The notes under the pieces are model-generated. The model did not search any database and was not told the DNA's origin. It saw only the letters and a program-made list of their open reading frames with translations. 62,251 bases of DNA, taken from the NCBI GenBank assembly GCA_945901045.1, contig CAMDKK010000016.1, positions 1-62,251 of the forward strand, in the 5' to 3' direction. Numbering within the stretch: the stretch's first letter is position 1; the number at the start of each line of letters is the position of its first letter. The translations under genes and the position numbers were made by a program. The DNA is from Limnohabitans sp. Rim8. Lineage in GTDB: Bacteria > Pseudomonadota > Gammaproteobacteria > Burkholderiales > Burkholderiaceae_C. Positions 16,853-27,061 of the stretch are shown here, in pieces.

Positions 16853-17914
16853 ATGCCTCAATCTTCACGATGGAAGCAACGTCCACCCGGGTCTAATTGG
16901 GGCGACTTTGGTCCCGATGACCAATATGGCCGAATGAACCTGTTGACCCCAGAAAAAGTAAAACAAGGTATTCAAGAAGTACGAGAAGGCTTGACCTTTA
17001 ATCTGAGCTTACCTTTGGACTTCCCCGGCGGCAACGTTTTAAATCCGCGCAGACTGCCACCTGTTTTGCGACCCACTGTTCGAAATGGAAAACCGAACCT
17101 GAATTACCAACTCTGGTGTGATGACCCGGCTTGTACAGACGTTATCAGTGACGATCTCGTCATCATGCATTTGCAATACAGCACGCAGTGGGACAGCTTG
17201 GCGCATGTGGGGTCCATGTTTGATGCCAACCAGGATGGCAAGCCAGAGCCTTTCTACTACAACGGCTATCGCGCGGGTATTGACGTGGTTGGACCCGATA
17301 AGCCAGAGGGTGCTGGTATTTTTGATTTCGCCAAAATCCCAAGGGAATCTACATCAAATGCAAAGGCGTTAGGCATCGAAAAAATGTCTGAACGGTGCGT
17401 GCAAGGACGAGCCGTGATGATCGATTTGCACGCACATGTCGGTCGCCAGCGGGTCAATATTGACCATGATATTTTGATGGACATACTGAAAAAAGACCAT
17501 GTTTCAGTCGAGTCTGGCGACATGGTGTGCCTTCACACAGGCTTTGCTGACATGCTTTTAGAAATGGACAAAAAACCCGATAGCCACTTGCTAGAAAAAA
17601 GTTGCGCCGTTTTAGAAGGACGTGACCCCAAGCTTCTGCAATGGATAACGGACTCAGGACTCATCGCATTGATCGCAGACAACTACGCTGTTGAAGCGCA
17701 CCCTGCCTCAGCGCATCCGGGTGCTTGCGCCAGCCTGCCTCTTCATGAGCATTGCCTCTTCAAACTTGGCATCCACTTAGGCGAAATCTGGCACTTATCC
17801 CCCTTGGCACATTGGCTAAGGGCCCATCAACGCTCTCGGTTTCTCTTAACTGCACCGCCACTGCGACTGCCCGGGGCTATAGGCTCTCCTGCGACCCCTA
17901 TCGCTACAGTGTGA
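16853..17914 (+). CDS. Cyclase-family (kynurenine formamidase-like) hydrolase
   Basis: About 353-residue protein of the cyclase family (PF04199), metal-dependent amidohydrolases that include KynB and isatin hydrolase. The segment LQYSTQWDSLAHVGSMFD carries the Asp and His expected to bind metal; in this subfamily Gln replaces the first His of the classical HGTHxD motif. SVESGDMVCLHTGFAD and ADNYAVEAHP match later family blocks, and LPLHEHCLFKLGIHLGE is the usual C-terminal signature. I chose the ATG at 16853; an upstream ATG at 16805 would add a poorly matching lead. The substrate is unknown. Confidence 0.82.
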   Translation: MPQSSRWKQRPPGSNWGDFGPDDQYGRMNLLTPEKVKQGIQEVREGLTFNLSLPLDFPGGNVLNPRRLPPVLRPTVRNGKPNLNYQLWCDDPACTDVISDDLVIMHLQYSTQWDSLAHVGSMFDANQDGKPEPFYYNGYRAGIDVVGPDKPEGAGIFDFAKIPRESTSNAKALGIEKMSERCVQGRAVMIDLHAHVGRQRVNIDHDILMDILKKDHVSVESGDMVCLHTGFADMLLEMDKKPDSHLLEKSCAVLEGRDPKLLQWITDSGLIALIADNYAVEAHPASAHPGACASLPLHEHCLFKLGIHLGEIWHLSPLAHWLRAHQRSRFLLTAPPLRLPGAIGSPATPIATV

Positions 17915-17941
17915 TATTGATTTTTACCTCTTAACTCAGCA

Positions 17942-17971
17942 AAAAGCCACTGACCGAAATCAGTGGCTTTT
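17942..17971. terminator. Bidirectional terminator between cyclase gene and tRNA-Ile
   Basis: AAAAGCCACTGA and TCAGTGGCTTTT form a 12-bp stem with a six-base loop. It can end the plus-strand cyclase transcript and the minus-strand tRNA transcript, whose CCA end is six bases away. Confidence 0.85.
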
Positions 17972-17977
17972 CATTGT

Positions 17978-18305
17978 TGGTGGGCCCACCAGGACTTGAA
18001 CCTGGGACCAAAGGATTATGCTTACTACTACAGTTTTCACTGCCTGTTTCCAGTTTGTAGTCTGGACTGTCTCTTGTCTTTACGACCTACCCGTACAGTC
18101 TCTACACCTTCCAAATATCGCTATTTGGCTTGGCTCGGGATTACCACGCGTTAAAGCACAGGCTTCCCCGAATTTGAGTAGTTCTACATGAGGGCAGAGT
18201 TAACTTGCTCACATGCAACCCAATTGCAAGCAGCCATGACACTCAGCGTGCTTTAGGCTTTCTGCTCTTTAAGTCCTCTGCTCTAACCAACTGAGCTATA
18301 GGCCC
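17978..18305 (-). tRNA. tRNA-Ile (CAU), split by a group I intron
   Basis: The two exons assemble into a standard 77-nt tRNA with encoded CCA. The acceptor stem is GGGCCTA/TGGGCCC, the D-arm TAGCTCAGTTGGTTAGAGC, the anticodon arm GAGGA-CTCATAA-TCCTT and the T-arm CCAGGTTCAAGTCCTGG. The CAT anticodon together with AAT after it and the overall sequence match tRNA-Ile2, whose C34 is changed to lysidine by TilS to read AUA. Exon 1 is 18272-18305 and exon 2 is 17978-18020; the break falls between U33 and C34. A TACAAT box lies about 10 bases upstream of the 5' end. The gene lies 93 bases downstream of hrcA. Confidence 0.93.
18021..18271 (-). ncRNA. Group I intron (IC3-like) in the tRNA-Ile anticodon loop
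   Basis: 251 nt, without an open frame for a homing endonuclease. The P4 strands TCGGG (18167-18171) and CCCGA (18135-18139) lie in CTCAAATTCGGGGAAGCC and AATCCCGAGCCAAGCC, both close to the consensus of bacterial tRNA introns. The P7 strands GACTGT (18095-18100) and ACAGTC (18065-18070) are perfectly complementary, next to the AAGGTGTAGAGACTGTACGG R-like segment. CTTGC/GCAAG forms a P2-like stem. The intron ends in G, as group I introns do. The boundaries follow from restoring a normal anticodon loop; the P1 pairing is not fully resolved. Self-splicing is expected but inferred. Confidence 0.9.
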
Positions 18306-18398
18306 TGATCGGTGATTGTACTTGACCCCTTTTAACGCAGGTTTCGCAACTGAAAATTTTCTTAAATTAAGAGAATTTGGCTGCGGTTCGGTATTTTC

Positions 18399-19403
18399 TT
18401 ACTTGGACTTGCTCAGCGCATTGCCAATCAAACGCGAAGTGATGTCCACGATTTGGATCATGCGTTCATAGGGCATTCGGGTGGGGCCAATGACACCCAA
18501 AGTACCAACCACATGTCCGTCCACCTCGTAGGGGGCGGTAACAACCGACAGCTCTTGCATGGGCACAATTTGGCTTTCACTTCCGATGTAAATTCGCACT
18601 CCTGCGGCCTGGCTGGAGACATCCAGCAAGCGCATGATTTGCGTTTTTTGCTCAAACAAATCGAAAGCTCTGCGCAAATGCCCCATGTCACCAGAAAAAT
18701 CGCTGACCGAAAGCAAATTACGCTCTCCCGAAATGACCACCTCATCGCGGTCTTGTGTTATCGCTTCTGAGCTGATTTGAACGGCCGCTTGCATCAAACT
18801 GGCGATCTCACTTTGCAGGCTCAGCAATTCTTGTTTGACACGTGTACGTACTTCTTCAATGGCCATGCCCGCATAATGAGAGTTCAAAAAATTTGAAGCT
18901 TCGATCAACTGATTCTGTGCAAAATCACTTTCAGTAAAAATAACGCGGTTTTGCACGTCCCCCTCGGGAGAAACGATGATGACCAAAATCCGTTTTTCAG
19001 ACAATCGCAAAAATTCAATGTGCCTGAATACCGATGACCTTTTGGGCGCCATCACCACCCCCACAAACTGAGACAAGCTCGACAGCAAATGGGCAGCGTT
19101 AGCAATCACCTTTTGTGGCTGATCGGGGGCCAGACTCGGCGTAAGAAGTGATTCACGTTGGGCCGTCAACATGGTGTCAACAAAAAGTCTGTACCCTAGG
19201 GTGGTCGGGATGCGGCCAGCCGAAGTATGTGGACTGGCAATCAGCCCCATCTCCTCTAGGTCCGACATGACATTGCGGATGGTGGCTGGCGACAAATCCA
19301 GGCCGGAGGCTTTGGAAAGCGTGCGTGATCCTACCGGCTGTCCCTCAGCAATGTAGCGCTCGACCAGCGCTTTGAGTAATAACTTGGCACGATCGTCCAG
19401 CAT
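18399..19403 (-). CDS. hrcA: Heat-inducible transcription repressor HrcA
   Basis: 334-residue repressor of class I heat-shock genes, which binds CIRCE elements upstream of groESL or dnaK and is helped by GroEL. The N-terminal winged helix ([39 protein letters not shown]) and the C-terminal [20 protein letters not shown] block are typical. I find no CIRCE inverted repeat in its own upstream region. It is divergent from nadK with only 28 bases between the start codons, so promoters must overlap the neighbouring coding sequence. Confidence 0.95.
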   Translation of the reverse strand: MLDDRAKLLLKALVERYIAEGQPVGSRTLSKASGLDLSPATIRNVMSDLEEMGLIASPHTSAGRIPTTLGYRLFVDTMLTAQRESLLTPSLAPDQPQKVIANAAHLLSSLSQFVGVVMAPKRSSVFRHIEFLRLSEKRILVIIVSPEGDVQNRVIFTESDFAQNQLIEASNFLNSHYAGMAIEEVRTRVKQELLSLQSEIASLMQAAVQISSEAITQDRDEVVISGERNLLSVSDFSGDMGHLRRAFDLFEQKTQIMRLLDVSSQAAGVRIYIGSESQIVPMQELSVVTAPYEVDGHVVGTLGVIGPTRMPYERMIQIVDITSRLIGNALSKSK

Positions 19404-19431
19404 GAGGCCATTTTAATGATGTAATTTGATT

Positions 19432-20328
19432 ATGAAACCCAAATTCCGTCATGTTGCGCTATTTGGCAAGCACCACACCACCATTTCGGGGGCTGCGCTG
19501 GAGAGTTCGCGCAGGGTGCTCGACGATGTCGCGCATTTTTTAAGCCGCCAAGGTTGCGATGTCGTGCTCGACCCGGACACGGCCTTGTATGCGGGTTTGT
19601 CACAATACCCCAGCATGACTATCGCAGAAATAGGCGCCCAATGTGATGCCGGCTTGGTCATCGGCGGGGACGGCACCATGCTCGGCATTGGGCGGCAAAT
19701 TGCCCGCTACGGCTTGCCGCTCATTGGCATCAACCAAGGCCGATTGGGATTCATCACCGATATCCCCATCGACAAATACCAAGAAACGCTTCAGCCCATA
19801 TTGAATGGCCAGTTCGAGTCTGAAGAACGTTGTGTTTTACAAGCCAAAGTCCTACGTGACAGCGACTGTGTTTTTGATGCCTTGGCTTTGAACGACGTGG
19901 TTGTGTACCGTGGCGGCACATCAGGCATGGTTGAATTGCGCGTCGAAGTGGATGGGCGATTTGTGTCCAACCAGCGCGCTGACGGTTTGATTATCGCCAC
20001 ACCCACAGGCTCTACGGCCTACTCCTTGTCTGCGGGGGGCCCCTTGATGCACCCCTCGATTGGCGGCTGGGTGATGGCACCCATTGCCCCGCACACGCTT
20101 TCCAACCGTCCGATTGTCCTATCGGACAGCTCAGAAATCAGCATCGAGGTCGTTTCAGGGCGCAATGCCAGCGCGAACTTTGACATGCAGTCATTGGCTT
20201 CTTTGCTGATCGGCGACCGTGTCATGGTGCGTCGGTCTGAACACCGTGTACGTTTTTTGCATCCCGCAGGCTGGAATTATTTTGATACCTTGAGAAAAAA
20301 AATGCATTGGAACGAGGGAGGCTCCTGA
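19432..20328 (+). CDS. nadK: NAD kinase
   Basis: 298-residue ATP-dependent NAD kinase, the source of NADP. It has GGDGTMLG at about residues 77-84, LND with [15 protein letters not shown], and [15 protein letters not shown], the nucleotide-binding block of the family. The ATG at 19432 is preferred to a TTG two codons upstream. It is followed after three bases by recN, giving the nadK-recN order common in proteobacteria. Confidence 0.96.
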   Translation: MKPKFRHVALFGKHHTTISGAALESSRRVLDDVAHFLSRQGCDVVLDPDTALYAGLSQYPSMTIAEIGAQCDAGLVIGGDGTMLGIGRQIARYGLPLIGINQGRLGFITDIPIDKYQETLQPILNGQFESEERCVLQAKVLRDSDCVFDALALNDVVVYRGGTSGMVELRVEVDGRFVSNQRADGLIIATPTGSTAYSLSAGGPLMHPSIGGWVMAPIAPHTLSNRPIVLSDSSEISIEVVSGRNASANFDMQSLASLLIGDRVMVRRSEHRVRFLHPAGWNYFDTLRKKMHWNEGGS

Positions 20329-20331
20329 ACC

Positions 20332-22020
20332 GTGGCGCTCAGAAACATCAGCCTGCGCGACTTTGTGATCGTGCGCGAATTGGACTTGGATTTAGCTGAC
20401 GGGTTTACCGTGCTCACCGGCGAAACCGGGGCTGGAAAATCCATCCTGATCGATGCACTGCAACTGGCTCTTGGCGTGCGCGCCGATGCCGGCGTTGTTC
20501 GCGAAAATGCCAACCGTTGTGAAGTCTGTGCGCAGTTCACCCCCCCCGCATCAGCTCAAGCATGGCTGAACAATGCCGGTTTTGAGACTTCGGAAACATT
20601 GCTGCTCAAAAGAACCGTGGATTCCTTAGGTAAAAGTCGGGCCTGGATCAACGGCAGTCCGGCTACTGCTTCGCAGTTGCGTGAATTGGGTGAACTTTTG
20701 GTGGATATTCACGGCCAGCATGCATGGCAAAGCATGACCCGACCCGACGCCGTGCGGGGTTTGCTCGACGCCTATGCACGCATTGACAGCAACACACTCA
20801 AGGATTTGTGGTCGCAATGGCGTTCTGCGCAACAAGCGCACGCGCTTGCCCTTGGTGCTCAAGACAATCTCATGCGTGAGCGTGAACGTTTAAGCTGGCA
20901 AATTGGTGAGCTTGAAAAGCTGTCCCCTGGCCTTGACGAATGGGCCAATTTGAATGCAGAACACACCCGCCTTTCCAATGCGCAAGCTTTGATAGACGGC
21001 TCGCAGTTGGCACTGAATGCCCTCGAATCAGAAGATTCTGGTGGCGCTTTGAATTCACTTTCTCGGGCTGTGAATGCTTTAGTGGCGCAGACCCACGTCG
21101 AACCCGAATTTCAAGCGCTGGCTGATGTTCTTTCATCCAGCCTTGCCCAGGCCGAAGATGCTGCACACTCCCTGCACGCGTATTTACGCAAGACTGATTT
21201 GGATCCGCAGCGCTTGGCGCAGTTGGACGAACGCATGGGCCTGTGGATCTCCTTATCGCGTCGCTACAAGCGGCAGCCCGAAGATTTGGCTGTTATGTTG
21301 CAGGGGTGGCGCGCTGAACTGACCGCTCTAGACGCCGCCAGTGATCTTGAAAAATTGGACACAGCAGAAAAAGCCGCTCTGAAGGCCTGCCTTAAGGAGG
21401 CGCGCAAAATAACGCAACTTCGCACCCAAGCAGCCCCCAAACTTGCCTTGAACGTGACGCAAGCCATGCAACAATTAGGCATGCAGGGCGGACGTCTCGA
21501 AGTCTTCTTGGAAACACATCTGCTGCCCAGCATGCACGGACTCGAAGATGTGGCTTTTCTGGTTGCAGGCCACGCAGGCAGCACACCCAAACCCGTCGGA
21601 AAAGTAGCTTCTGGTGGCGAACTCTCACGCATTGCTTTGGCCATCGCCGTGACCACCAGCGAATTGGGCGAAGCCGGTACTTTGATATTCGATGAAGTCG
21701 ACTCTGGCGTTGGCGGCGCAGTGGCAGAGGCGGTTGGCCGCTTGATGAAAAAATTGGGCCAGCACCGACAGGTCTTGGCAGTGACCCACTTACCCCAAGT
21801 GGCCTCCTGCGCCGACCATCATTTGCTGGTGGCCAAAGCCGCCTTGGTTGATGGCGTGGCCAGCCAAGTAGCAACTCTTGTTAGCGAACAACGCGTCAAT
21901 GAAATCGCGCGCATGTTAGGTGGTGAGAAGTTGTCTGAAACCACCATGGCGCATGCGCGTGAAATGTTAAGCTATCCGCCAAAAGCGGCACCTGACAGCC
22001 CCCCCAAGAAAAGGACCTGA
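20332..22020 (+). CDS. recN: DNA repair protein RecN
   Basis: 562-residue SMC-like ATPase acting in recombinational repair of double-strand breaks. The Walker A motif [14 protein letters not shown] is at residues about 30-43, a central coiled coil spans about 150-360, and the C-terminal head has [14 protein letters not shown] (ABC signature) and [13 protein letters not shown] (Walker B). It starts with GTG three bases after the nadK stop. I see no clear LexA box, although recN is SOS-induced in many bacteria. Confidence 0.96.
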   Translation: MALRNISLRDFVIVRELDLDLADGFTVLTGETGAGKSILIDALQLALGVRADAGVVRENANRCEVCAQFTPPASAQAWLNNAGFETSETLLLKRTVDSLGKSRAWINGSPATASQLRELGELLVDIHGQHAWQSMTRPDAVRGLLDAYARIDSNTLKDLWSQWRSAQQAHALALGAQDNLMRERERLSWQIGELEKLSPGLDEWANLNAEHTRLSNAQALIDGSQLALNALESEDSGGALNSLSRAVNALVAQTHVEPEFQALADVLSSSLAQAEDAAHSLHAYLRKTDLDPQRLAQLDERMGLWISLSRRYKRQPEDLAVMLQGWRAELTALDAASDLEKLDTAEKAALKACLKEARKITQLRTQAAPKLALNVTQAMQQLGMQGGRLEVFLETHLLPSMHGLEDVAFLVAGHAGSTPKPVGKVASGGELSRIALAIAVTTSELGEAGTLIFDEVDSGVGGAVAEAVGRLMKKLGQHRQVLAVTHLPQVASCADHHLLVAKAALVDGVASQVATLVSEQRVNEIARMLGGEKLSETTMAHAREMLSYPPKAAPDSPPKKRT

Positions 22021-22022
22021 GC

Positions 22023-22883
22023 ATGGAAATCGTTTTGATCACCGGCATGTCAGGCTCAGGGAAATCTGTTGCGTTGCATGCATTGGAGGATGCCCACTTT
22101 TACTGCGTTGACAACCTGCCACCAGCGCTTTTAATTCCATTTGTCAACCTCGAGCTTGAACAAAAAGAAGAGCGATTGGCGATTGCTATCGATGTGCGCA
22201 GTGCAACTTCTTTGCCCTTGATGCCCGAGCAGTTGGCTATTCTGCGCGCAATGGGCATGACAGTGAAATCCATTTTTTTGGATGCTACAACCGACACACT
22301 GTTGCGCCGCTACTCCGAAACCCGTAGACGCCATCCCTTGTCTGGCAAAGCCAAGCTCGAGGGCGAGCGCGCTTTGATAGAAACCATCGAATACGAGCGC
22401 GACTTGTTGTCCGAATTGCGGGAGCAAGCCCACGTCATCGATACCAGTTTATTCCGCTCCGCTCAATTGCAAAGCTACGTGAAATCGATGGTCAGCGCCC
22501 CTGCGGCAAAACTGACATTGGTGTTTGAATCGTTCGGCTTCAAGCGCGGTATTCCCATGGATGCTGATTTTGTTTTTGATGTCCGCATGCTGCCTAACCC
22601 GCACTATGAAAGTGAGCTGCGCCCTCTGACTGGACAAGACATACAGGTTCAAGACTATCTGGGGAAATTTGCAGAAGTCGCACAAATGAAGCAACAAATT
22701 CATGACTTCATTGCCCATTGGCTGGTGGCATTAGAAAGAGACCATCGCAGTTACATCACTGTGGCGATTGGGTGCACCGGTGGACAGCATCGGTCCGTCT
22801 ATTTGGTGGAACAACTCAGTCAGGCTTTTGCAAACCAATGGCTCACCCTTAAACGTCACCGCGAGCTGGATGCAATGCGCTGA
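22023..22883 (+). CDS. rapZ: RNase adapter protein RapZ
   Basis: 286-residue P-loop protein. In E. coli RapZ binds the small RNA GlmZ and directs it to RNase E, tuning GlmS synthesis; it also senses glucosamine-6-phosphate. The Walker A motif GMSGSGKS is at residues 8-15, [20 protein letters not shown] follows, and the C-terminal domain has [16 protein letters not shown]. Here it sits two bases after recN rather than in the rpoN-pts region usual in enterobacteria. Confidence 0.93.
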   Translation: MEIVLITGMSGSGKSVALHALEDAHFYCVDNLPPALLIPFVNLELEQKEERLAIAIDVRSATSLPLMPEQLAILRAMGMTVKSIFLDATTDTLLRRYSETRRRHPLSGKAKLEGERALIETIEYERDLLSELREQAHVIDTSLFRSAQLQSYVKSMVSAPAAKLTLVFESFGFKRGIPMDADFVFDVRMLPNPHYESELRPLTGQDIQVQDYLGKFAEVAQMKQQIHDFIAHWLVALERDHRSYITVAIGCTGGQHRSVYLVEQLSQAFANQWLTLKRHRELDAMR

Positions 22884-23951
22884 TCAAACCCCGTCGAGCA
22901 ATTTTCGTATGGGCGCAGGCAGGCCCAAAATATGCCATTGCTGCCTCGACATCCAAGACCCTTGGATTCCCGTTTGAGGTTGCTCTTCTCCATTCCAAAC
23001 TGCGCGCACGGGGTGCAAATGTAAATCCTTGTGCGTCAGCACGTGGACAAAAGAGGCGTCATGGTGGCAAGCCAGCCCTTCCGGTAAAGCCAGCGCCAAC
23101 GCTTCGGCAGTGCCAAAAATGGGGAAGCAGTACAGACTGGCCCAAACTCCTTTGGGTGGGCGCTTTTCCAACCAAACTTCACCATGGCTGTTGGTCAAAC
23201 ACAGCAACCAAATGGCCTCGCTGCTGCGTTTCAACTTGCGTGTTTTGACGGGAAATCGCAAAGGATCTCCTTCTTGCGCCGCCGCACACAATTTGTTGAC
23301 TGGACAAATCAAACAATCGGCATTGCGGGGTAAGCACGCTGAAGATCCCAAATCCATCAGTGCCTGGGTATAACTCGGCATGGCTGAAGCCAAGTCATCA
23401 GTGGGTAACAATTGGTCAGCCAAGTCCCATAAAACCCGCTCACTGGCGGCGATGGACAGGTCTGCGCTGTATCCCAAAACACGTGTCAAAACTCGCTTGA
23501 CATTGCCGTCCAGAATGGCCGCACGCTTGCCAAAACAAAATGCAGCAATAGCCGCAGCAGTCGACCGTCCAATGCCGGGCAAACTCTGAAGATCAATGGG
23601 TTCTTCGGGAAAAGAGCCGCCAAATCGGCGCATGACATCCTGAGCGCATTGGTGCATATTTCGCGCACGACTGTAATAACCCAGCCCACTCCACAGACCC
23701 AAGACCTCGTCTTGCGAGGCCTCAGCCAAGGCTTTGACATCTGGAAATTCACGCAAGAACCGTGGAAAATAATCCAGCACCGTGCTGACCTGTGTTTGCT
23801 GGAGCATGATCTCTGACAGCCATACACGGTAAGGATCGCGGGTATTTTGCCAAGGCAATTCATGGCGGCCATATTGCTTTTGCCACTGAATCATGGTGAC
23901 GGCAAATTGAGCCACCACATCAGGCTGCAATCCCCTCAGTATTTTTGACAT
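22884..23951 (-). CDS. mutY: A/G-specific adenine glycosylase MutY
   Basis: 355-residue base-excision enzyme removing adenine mispaired with 8-oxoguanine. [10 protein letters not shown] carries the catalytic Glu (E47), the HhH motif is [12 protein letters not shown], and the C-terminal 4Fe-4S cluster is bound by four Cys in [23 protein letters not shown]-like domain follows that recognises 8-oxoguanine. The ATG at 23951 lies inside the end of mutM (frame-shifted overlap), so the two GO-system genes are coupled. It converges on rapZ with no spacer. Confidence 0.95.
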   Translation of the reverse strand: MSKILRGLQPDVVAQFAVTMIQWQKQYGRHELPWQNTRDPYRVWLSEIMLQQTQVSTVLDYFPRFLREFPDVKALAEASQDEVLGLWSGLGYYSRARNMHQCAQDVMRRFGGSFPEEPIDLQSLPGIGRSTAAAIAAFCFGKRAAILDGNVKRVLTRVLGYSADLSIAASERVLWDLADQLLPTDDLASAMPSYTQALMDLGSSACLPRNADCLICPVNKLCAAAQEGDPLRFPVKTRKLKRSSEAIWLLCLTNSHGEVWLEKRPPKGVWASLYCFPIFGTAEALALALPEGLACHHDASFVHVLTHKDLHLHPVRAVWNGEEQPQTGIQGSWMSRQQWHILGLPAPIRKLLDGV

Positions 23952-24751
23952 ACAGGACAGAAAAAAGTAGAACGTTGACCCTGCAAGATTTGTTTGATTG
24001 GGGTTGTGCAAACCCGGCAAGCGAGTCCGGCTCGGCCGTACACACCAGCCTCCAACTGGAAGTAGCCATTTTTACCCTCCGCGCTCACAAAGTCTCGCAA
24101 ACTACTGCCGCCTTTGGCCACGGCAAGCGCCAGCACCTCACGAATAGCCTGGTGCAACTTGGCCACACGGGGTTTGGTCAATTTGGCGGCTTTAGTGGTG
24201 GGTCGAATGCCAGACAGAAACAAAGCTTCTGAAGCGTAAATATTTCCCACACCAACGACCACATCGCCTGCCAGCAAAACTTGCTTAATAGGTGAGTTTC
24301 TGCGCTTCAAGCCCGCCTGAAATGCTGCAAGATCAAAACCAGCACCCAAGGGCTCAACACCCAAATGACCCAGCAATTTGAAAGCTTGAGGCGACTGTTC
24401 CGAGGGAGCCCAAACCACAGCACCGAAGCGACGCGGATCGTGCAAACGCAAAATACCTTGCGTGGTCACCAAATCCATGTGGTCGTGTGGGCCCGGGGAG
24501 CCTTGGGTTTCAGAGAAATTCAAACTCCCTGACATCCCCAAATGGATCAACAGCAATCCTGTCTCCAAATCAACCAAAAGGTATTTCCCACGCCTTCGCA
24601 CACCGGTTACTTGACAAGAAACCAGCGCCTGGGGCTCCAAACCCAAAGGCCAACGCAAAGGTTTGCCCATGCGCATGGACACGATGTGTGCGCCCGTAAT
24701 CCGGGCAGCAAAACTCAGCCGCGTAACTTCAACTTCTGGTAATTCAGGCAT
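23936..24751 (-). CDS. mutM: Formamidopyrimidine-DNA glycosylase (Fpg/MutM)
   Basis: 271-residue bifunctional glycosylase/AP lyase that excises 8-oxoguanine and formamidopyrimidines. The start [11 protein letters not shown] supplies the catalytic Pro2 and Glu3. [22 protein letters not shown] is the H2TH region, and the C-terminal zinc finger uses [20 protein letters not shown] followed by CPVC. Pro2 must be the mature N-terminus, so the ATG at 24751 is certain over longer in-frame starts. Together with mutY it forms a GO repair operon. Confidence 0.97.
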   Translation of the reverse strand: MPELPEVEVTRLSFAARITGAHIVSMRMGKPLRWPLGLEPQALVSCQVTGVRRRGKYLLVDLETGLLLIHLGMSGSLNFSETQGSPGPHDHMDLVTTQGILRLHDPRRFGAVVWAPSEQSPQAFKLLGHLGVEPLGAGFDLAAFQAGLKRRNSPIKQVLLAGDVVVGVGNIYASEALFLSGIRPTTKAAKLTKPRVAKLHQAIREVLALAVAKGGSSLRDFVSAEGKNGYFQLEAGVYGRAGLACRVCTTPIKQILQGQRSTFFCPVCQKY

Positions 24752-24802
24752 GGGGGAAGGGCATGGCCCGCAATAAATGAGCTGCTCGATTATGATCTGA
24801 CC

Positions 24803-26560
24803 ATGAATTTCAGGATCTTTTGCTCTGTCTTGTCCGCTTGCTCCCTCGGTGCATGGGCTCAATCATTGCCTGCTCCTAAGGCCATGCCAGTCCATCCTAC
24901 GTCGTCGCAAACCGCATCCAACCCCGTACCCCAAGCCTCTGCTTTGGATGCGGTGATGTTCTACCAACTGCTCCTGGGTGAACTTAAGGTCCAAAACGGT
25001 GAAAGCAACACGGGTTTTTCATTGATTCTGGATGCAGCACGCAAATCCAAAGACCCGGAACTGTTTCAACGCGCAATCGATCTGGCGCTGCAATCACGCT
25101 CCGCAGAGGCTGCGCTGCAAGTGGCCCGTACCTGGAAACAAGTGATCCCAGCTTCCAAACAAGCCAATCTCTATATTGTGCAAATTTTACTGGCCCTGAA
25201 CAAAGTCGAAGAGGCGGGTTTAGCGCTCAAAACCACACTCAATAGCTTGCCTGCTGACGAGCTTCCTGCTGCCATCGCTTCTGTCCCTCGTATTTTTGGG
25301 CGGGTTAACGACAAATTACTGGCGGCCAATACGGTCGAGTCAGCGCTCTCCCAAGCACTCACTCAGCCTGGTAGCCAAGCCAGTGCATGGACCACGATTG
25401 GCCGCATGCGCCGAGATGCAGGTCAAGGCCGAGCGGCCGCTCAAGCCGCACAAAAAGGGTATGCTGCTGACAACAAATCGCAAGGCCCAGTGATGTTGGC
25501 TCTGTCGCTTTTGGAGCAAGAACCTGACTTGGTAAGACCGCTCATACTGAGTTACATGTCCGGACCTGCAAATCCGGAGTTGCGACTCGGTTATGCAAGA
25601 ACACTGATTTCTGATCAACAAAGTTCTGCCGCATTGGCTCAACTGCTCAAGTTGAATCAAGATAACCCTGAGTTTGTACCTGGATGGCTTTTCAGCGGTC
25701 TTTTATTGACCGACCTGGATCAACCCCTGCTTGCTGAAAAAGCACTCCTTCGTTTTGTGAGTATGGCCGCCTCAAGTCAAGATCCAGAGCTGAAAAGCGG
25801 TTTGTCTGACGCTTATTTTTCCCTCTCACAAATTGCCCAAAAGCAAGGTCAAATTACACAAGCTGAAGATTACCTCAGCAAGATTCCAGCGCAATCGGAA
25901 CCGGTGAAAGTGGGGCTTCGCCGTGCCAACTTATTGGCCGAACAAGGCAAGCTGCCACAAGCTCGCCAATTGCTTGAAAACATTCAAACCAGCAGCCCCG
26001 AACAGGCGCGTCAAAAAACCTTGGCCTTGGGGATGTTTTTGCGCGAACATAAAGAATACCAAGCAGCATATGACCTGCTCAATCAAGCACCGAAGGCCGG
26101 TTTCGATTACGAAATCCAATCCGAATTGGCCATGGCCGCAGAGCGACTGGGCAAATTTGATGTCATGGAGTCGCTTTTGCGCGAGCTTATTTCTGCGAAA
26201 CCCAAAGAAGCGCATGCTTACAACGCGCTGGGGTTTTCTTTAGCGGACCGCAATATTCGACTCTCCGAAGCCAAACAATTGATCGAGCAAGCTGTGACTC
26301 TTGCACCCAATGATCCGTTCATCAGGGACAGCCTGGCTTGGGTTGCGTTCCGTCAAGGTGATAAGGTTTTAGCCCTTCAATTGCTCGAATCGGCCTACAA
26401 GGCCAAACCCGATGCTGAAATCGCTGCGCACTTGGGCGAGGTGCTTTGGGTCACAGGCAGGACAAGCGAAGCCAGCACTGTCTGGCGCGAAGGATTACTG
26501 CTCAAATCAGACAACGAAACTTTGCGCGAGACGCTCAAACGCTTCAACTTCAAACCATGA
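24803..26560 (+). CDS. Exported tetratricopeptide-repeat protein
   Basis: 585-residue protein with a signal peptide (cleavage near AWAQ, residue 20) followed by many helical TPR-like repeats to the C-terminus; the last, [26 protein letters not shown], is the clearest. It is probably periplasmic or attached to the outer membrane and acts as a scaffold. The stop overlaps the lolB start as ATGA. The TPR-lolB-ispE order is conserved in Burkholderiales, which suggests an envelope role, but no specific partner can be read. Confidence 0.9.
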   Translation: MNFRIFCSVLSACSLGAWAQSLPAPKAMPVHPTSSQTASNPVPQASALDAVMFYQLLLGELKVQNGESNTGFSLILDAARKSKDPELFQRAIDLALQSRSAEAALQVARTWKQVIPASKQANLYIVQILLALNKVEEAGLALKTTLNSLPADELPAAIASVPRIFGRVNDKLLAANTVESALSQALTQPGSQASAWTTIGRMRRDAGQGRAAAQAAQKGYAADNKSQGPVMLALSLLEQEPDLVRPLILSYMSGPANPELRLGYARTLISDQQSSAALAQLLKLNQDNPEFVPGWLFSGLLLTDLDQPLLAEKALLRFVSMAASSQDPELKSGLSDAYFSLSQIAQKQGQITQAEDYLSKIPAQSEPVKVGLRRANLLAEQGKLPQARQLLENIQTSSPEQARQKTLALGMFLREHKEYQAAYDLLNQAPKAGFDYEIQSELAMAAERLGKFDVMESLLRELISAKPKEAHAYNALGFSLADRNIRLSEAKQLIEQAVTLAPNDPFIRDSLAWVAFRQGDKVLALQLLESAYKAKPDAEIAAHLGEVLWVTGRTSEASTVWREGLLLKSDNETLRETLKRFNFKP

Positions 26561-27060
26561 ATTCCCTCCGACGCTTGACCTGGAAAGGATTGACAGCAAG
26601 CGGATGGATGGCCTTGACCGCCTGCGCCTCGAGGCCCGCGCAAATTCTGTCCTCCAATGAGTTTTTCAGGGCAGGTCGTCTGGCTCTGCAGATTGCCAGC
26701 GCCCCGCCTCAATCCTTGAGCGCTGGGTTCGAACTGAAAAGTCAACAACAAAGTGGTGAGCTCAAGTTGTTCAATCCATTCGGCGGTCAGTTAGCCATCC
26801 TTCAATGGGAGCCCGGTCTTGCCCGGTTGGAACAAGGGGGGCAAACCTGGCAAAACAAATCCTTGGACGCCTTGATGATTCAATTGACTGGAACAACTTT
26901 GCCTGTCATTTCACTGATTGATTGGTTGCAATCACGCCCTACCGAGACGCCGGGGTGGGTAGCTGACCTGAGTCGCATTCAAGAAGGTCGACTGAGCGTT
27001 CAAAATACCCCCACATCAACCCAGCCAGCCGTGTCCCTGCGTTTGATCTTAGAGCCTTGA
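26557..27060 (+). CDS. lolB: Outer-membrane lipoprotein LolB
   Basis: 167-residue lipoprotein, shorter than E. coli LolB. The signal peptide ends in the lipobox LTAC, with acylated Cys at about residue 23. LolB accepts lipoproteins from LolA and inserts them in the outer membrane. The conserved NPFGGQLAIL and IDWLQSRP stretches support the call; overall similarity within the family is low. The start ATG overlaps the preceding TGA and ispE follows one base after the stop. Confidence 0.85.
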   Translation: MNSLRRLTWKGLTASGWMALTACASRPAQILSSNEFFRAGRLALQIASAPPQSLSAGFELKSQQQSGELKLFNPFGGQLAILQWEPGLARLEQGGQTWQNKSLDALMIQLTGTTLPVISLIDWLQSRPTETPGWVADLSRIQEGRLSVQNTPTSTQPAVSLRLILEP

Positions 27061-27061
27061 A

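Noticed and set aside
17963-18154. Plus-strand frame across the tRNA-Ile region
   Set aside because: It is antisense to tRNA exon 2 and the intron core, whose RNA structure explains the sequence.
19404-19431. CIRCE element expected near hrcA
   Set aside because: The 28-bp gap and its flanks contain no TTAGCACTC-N9-GAGTGCTAA repeat; HrcA targets must be elsewhere.
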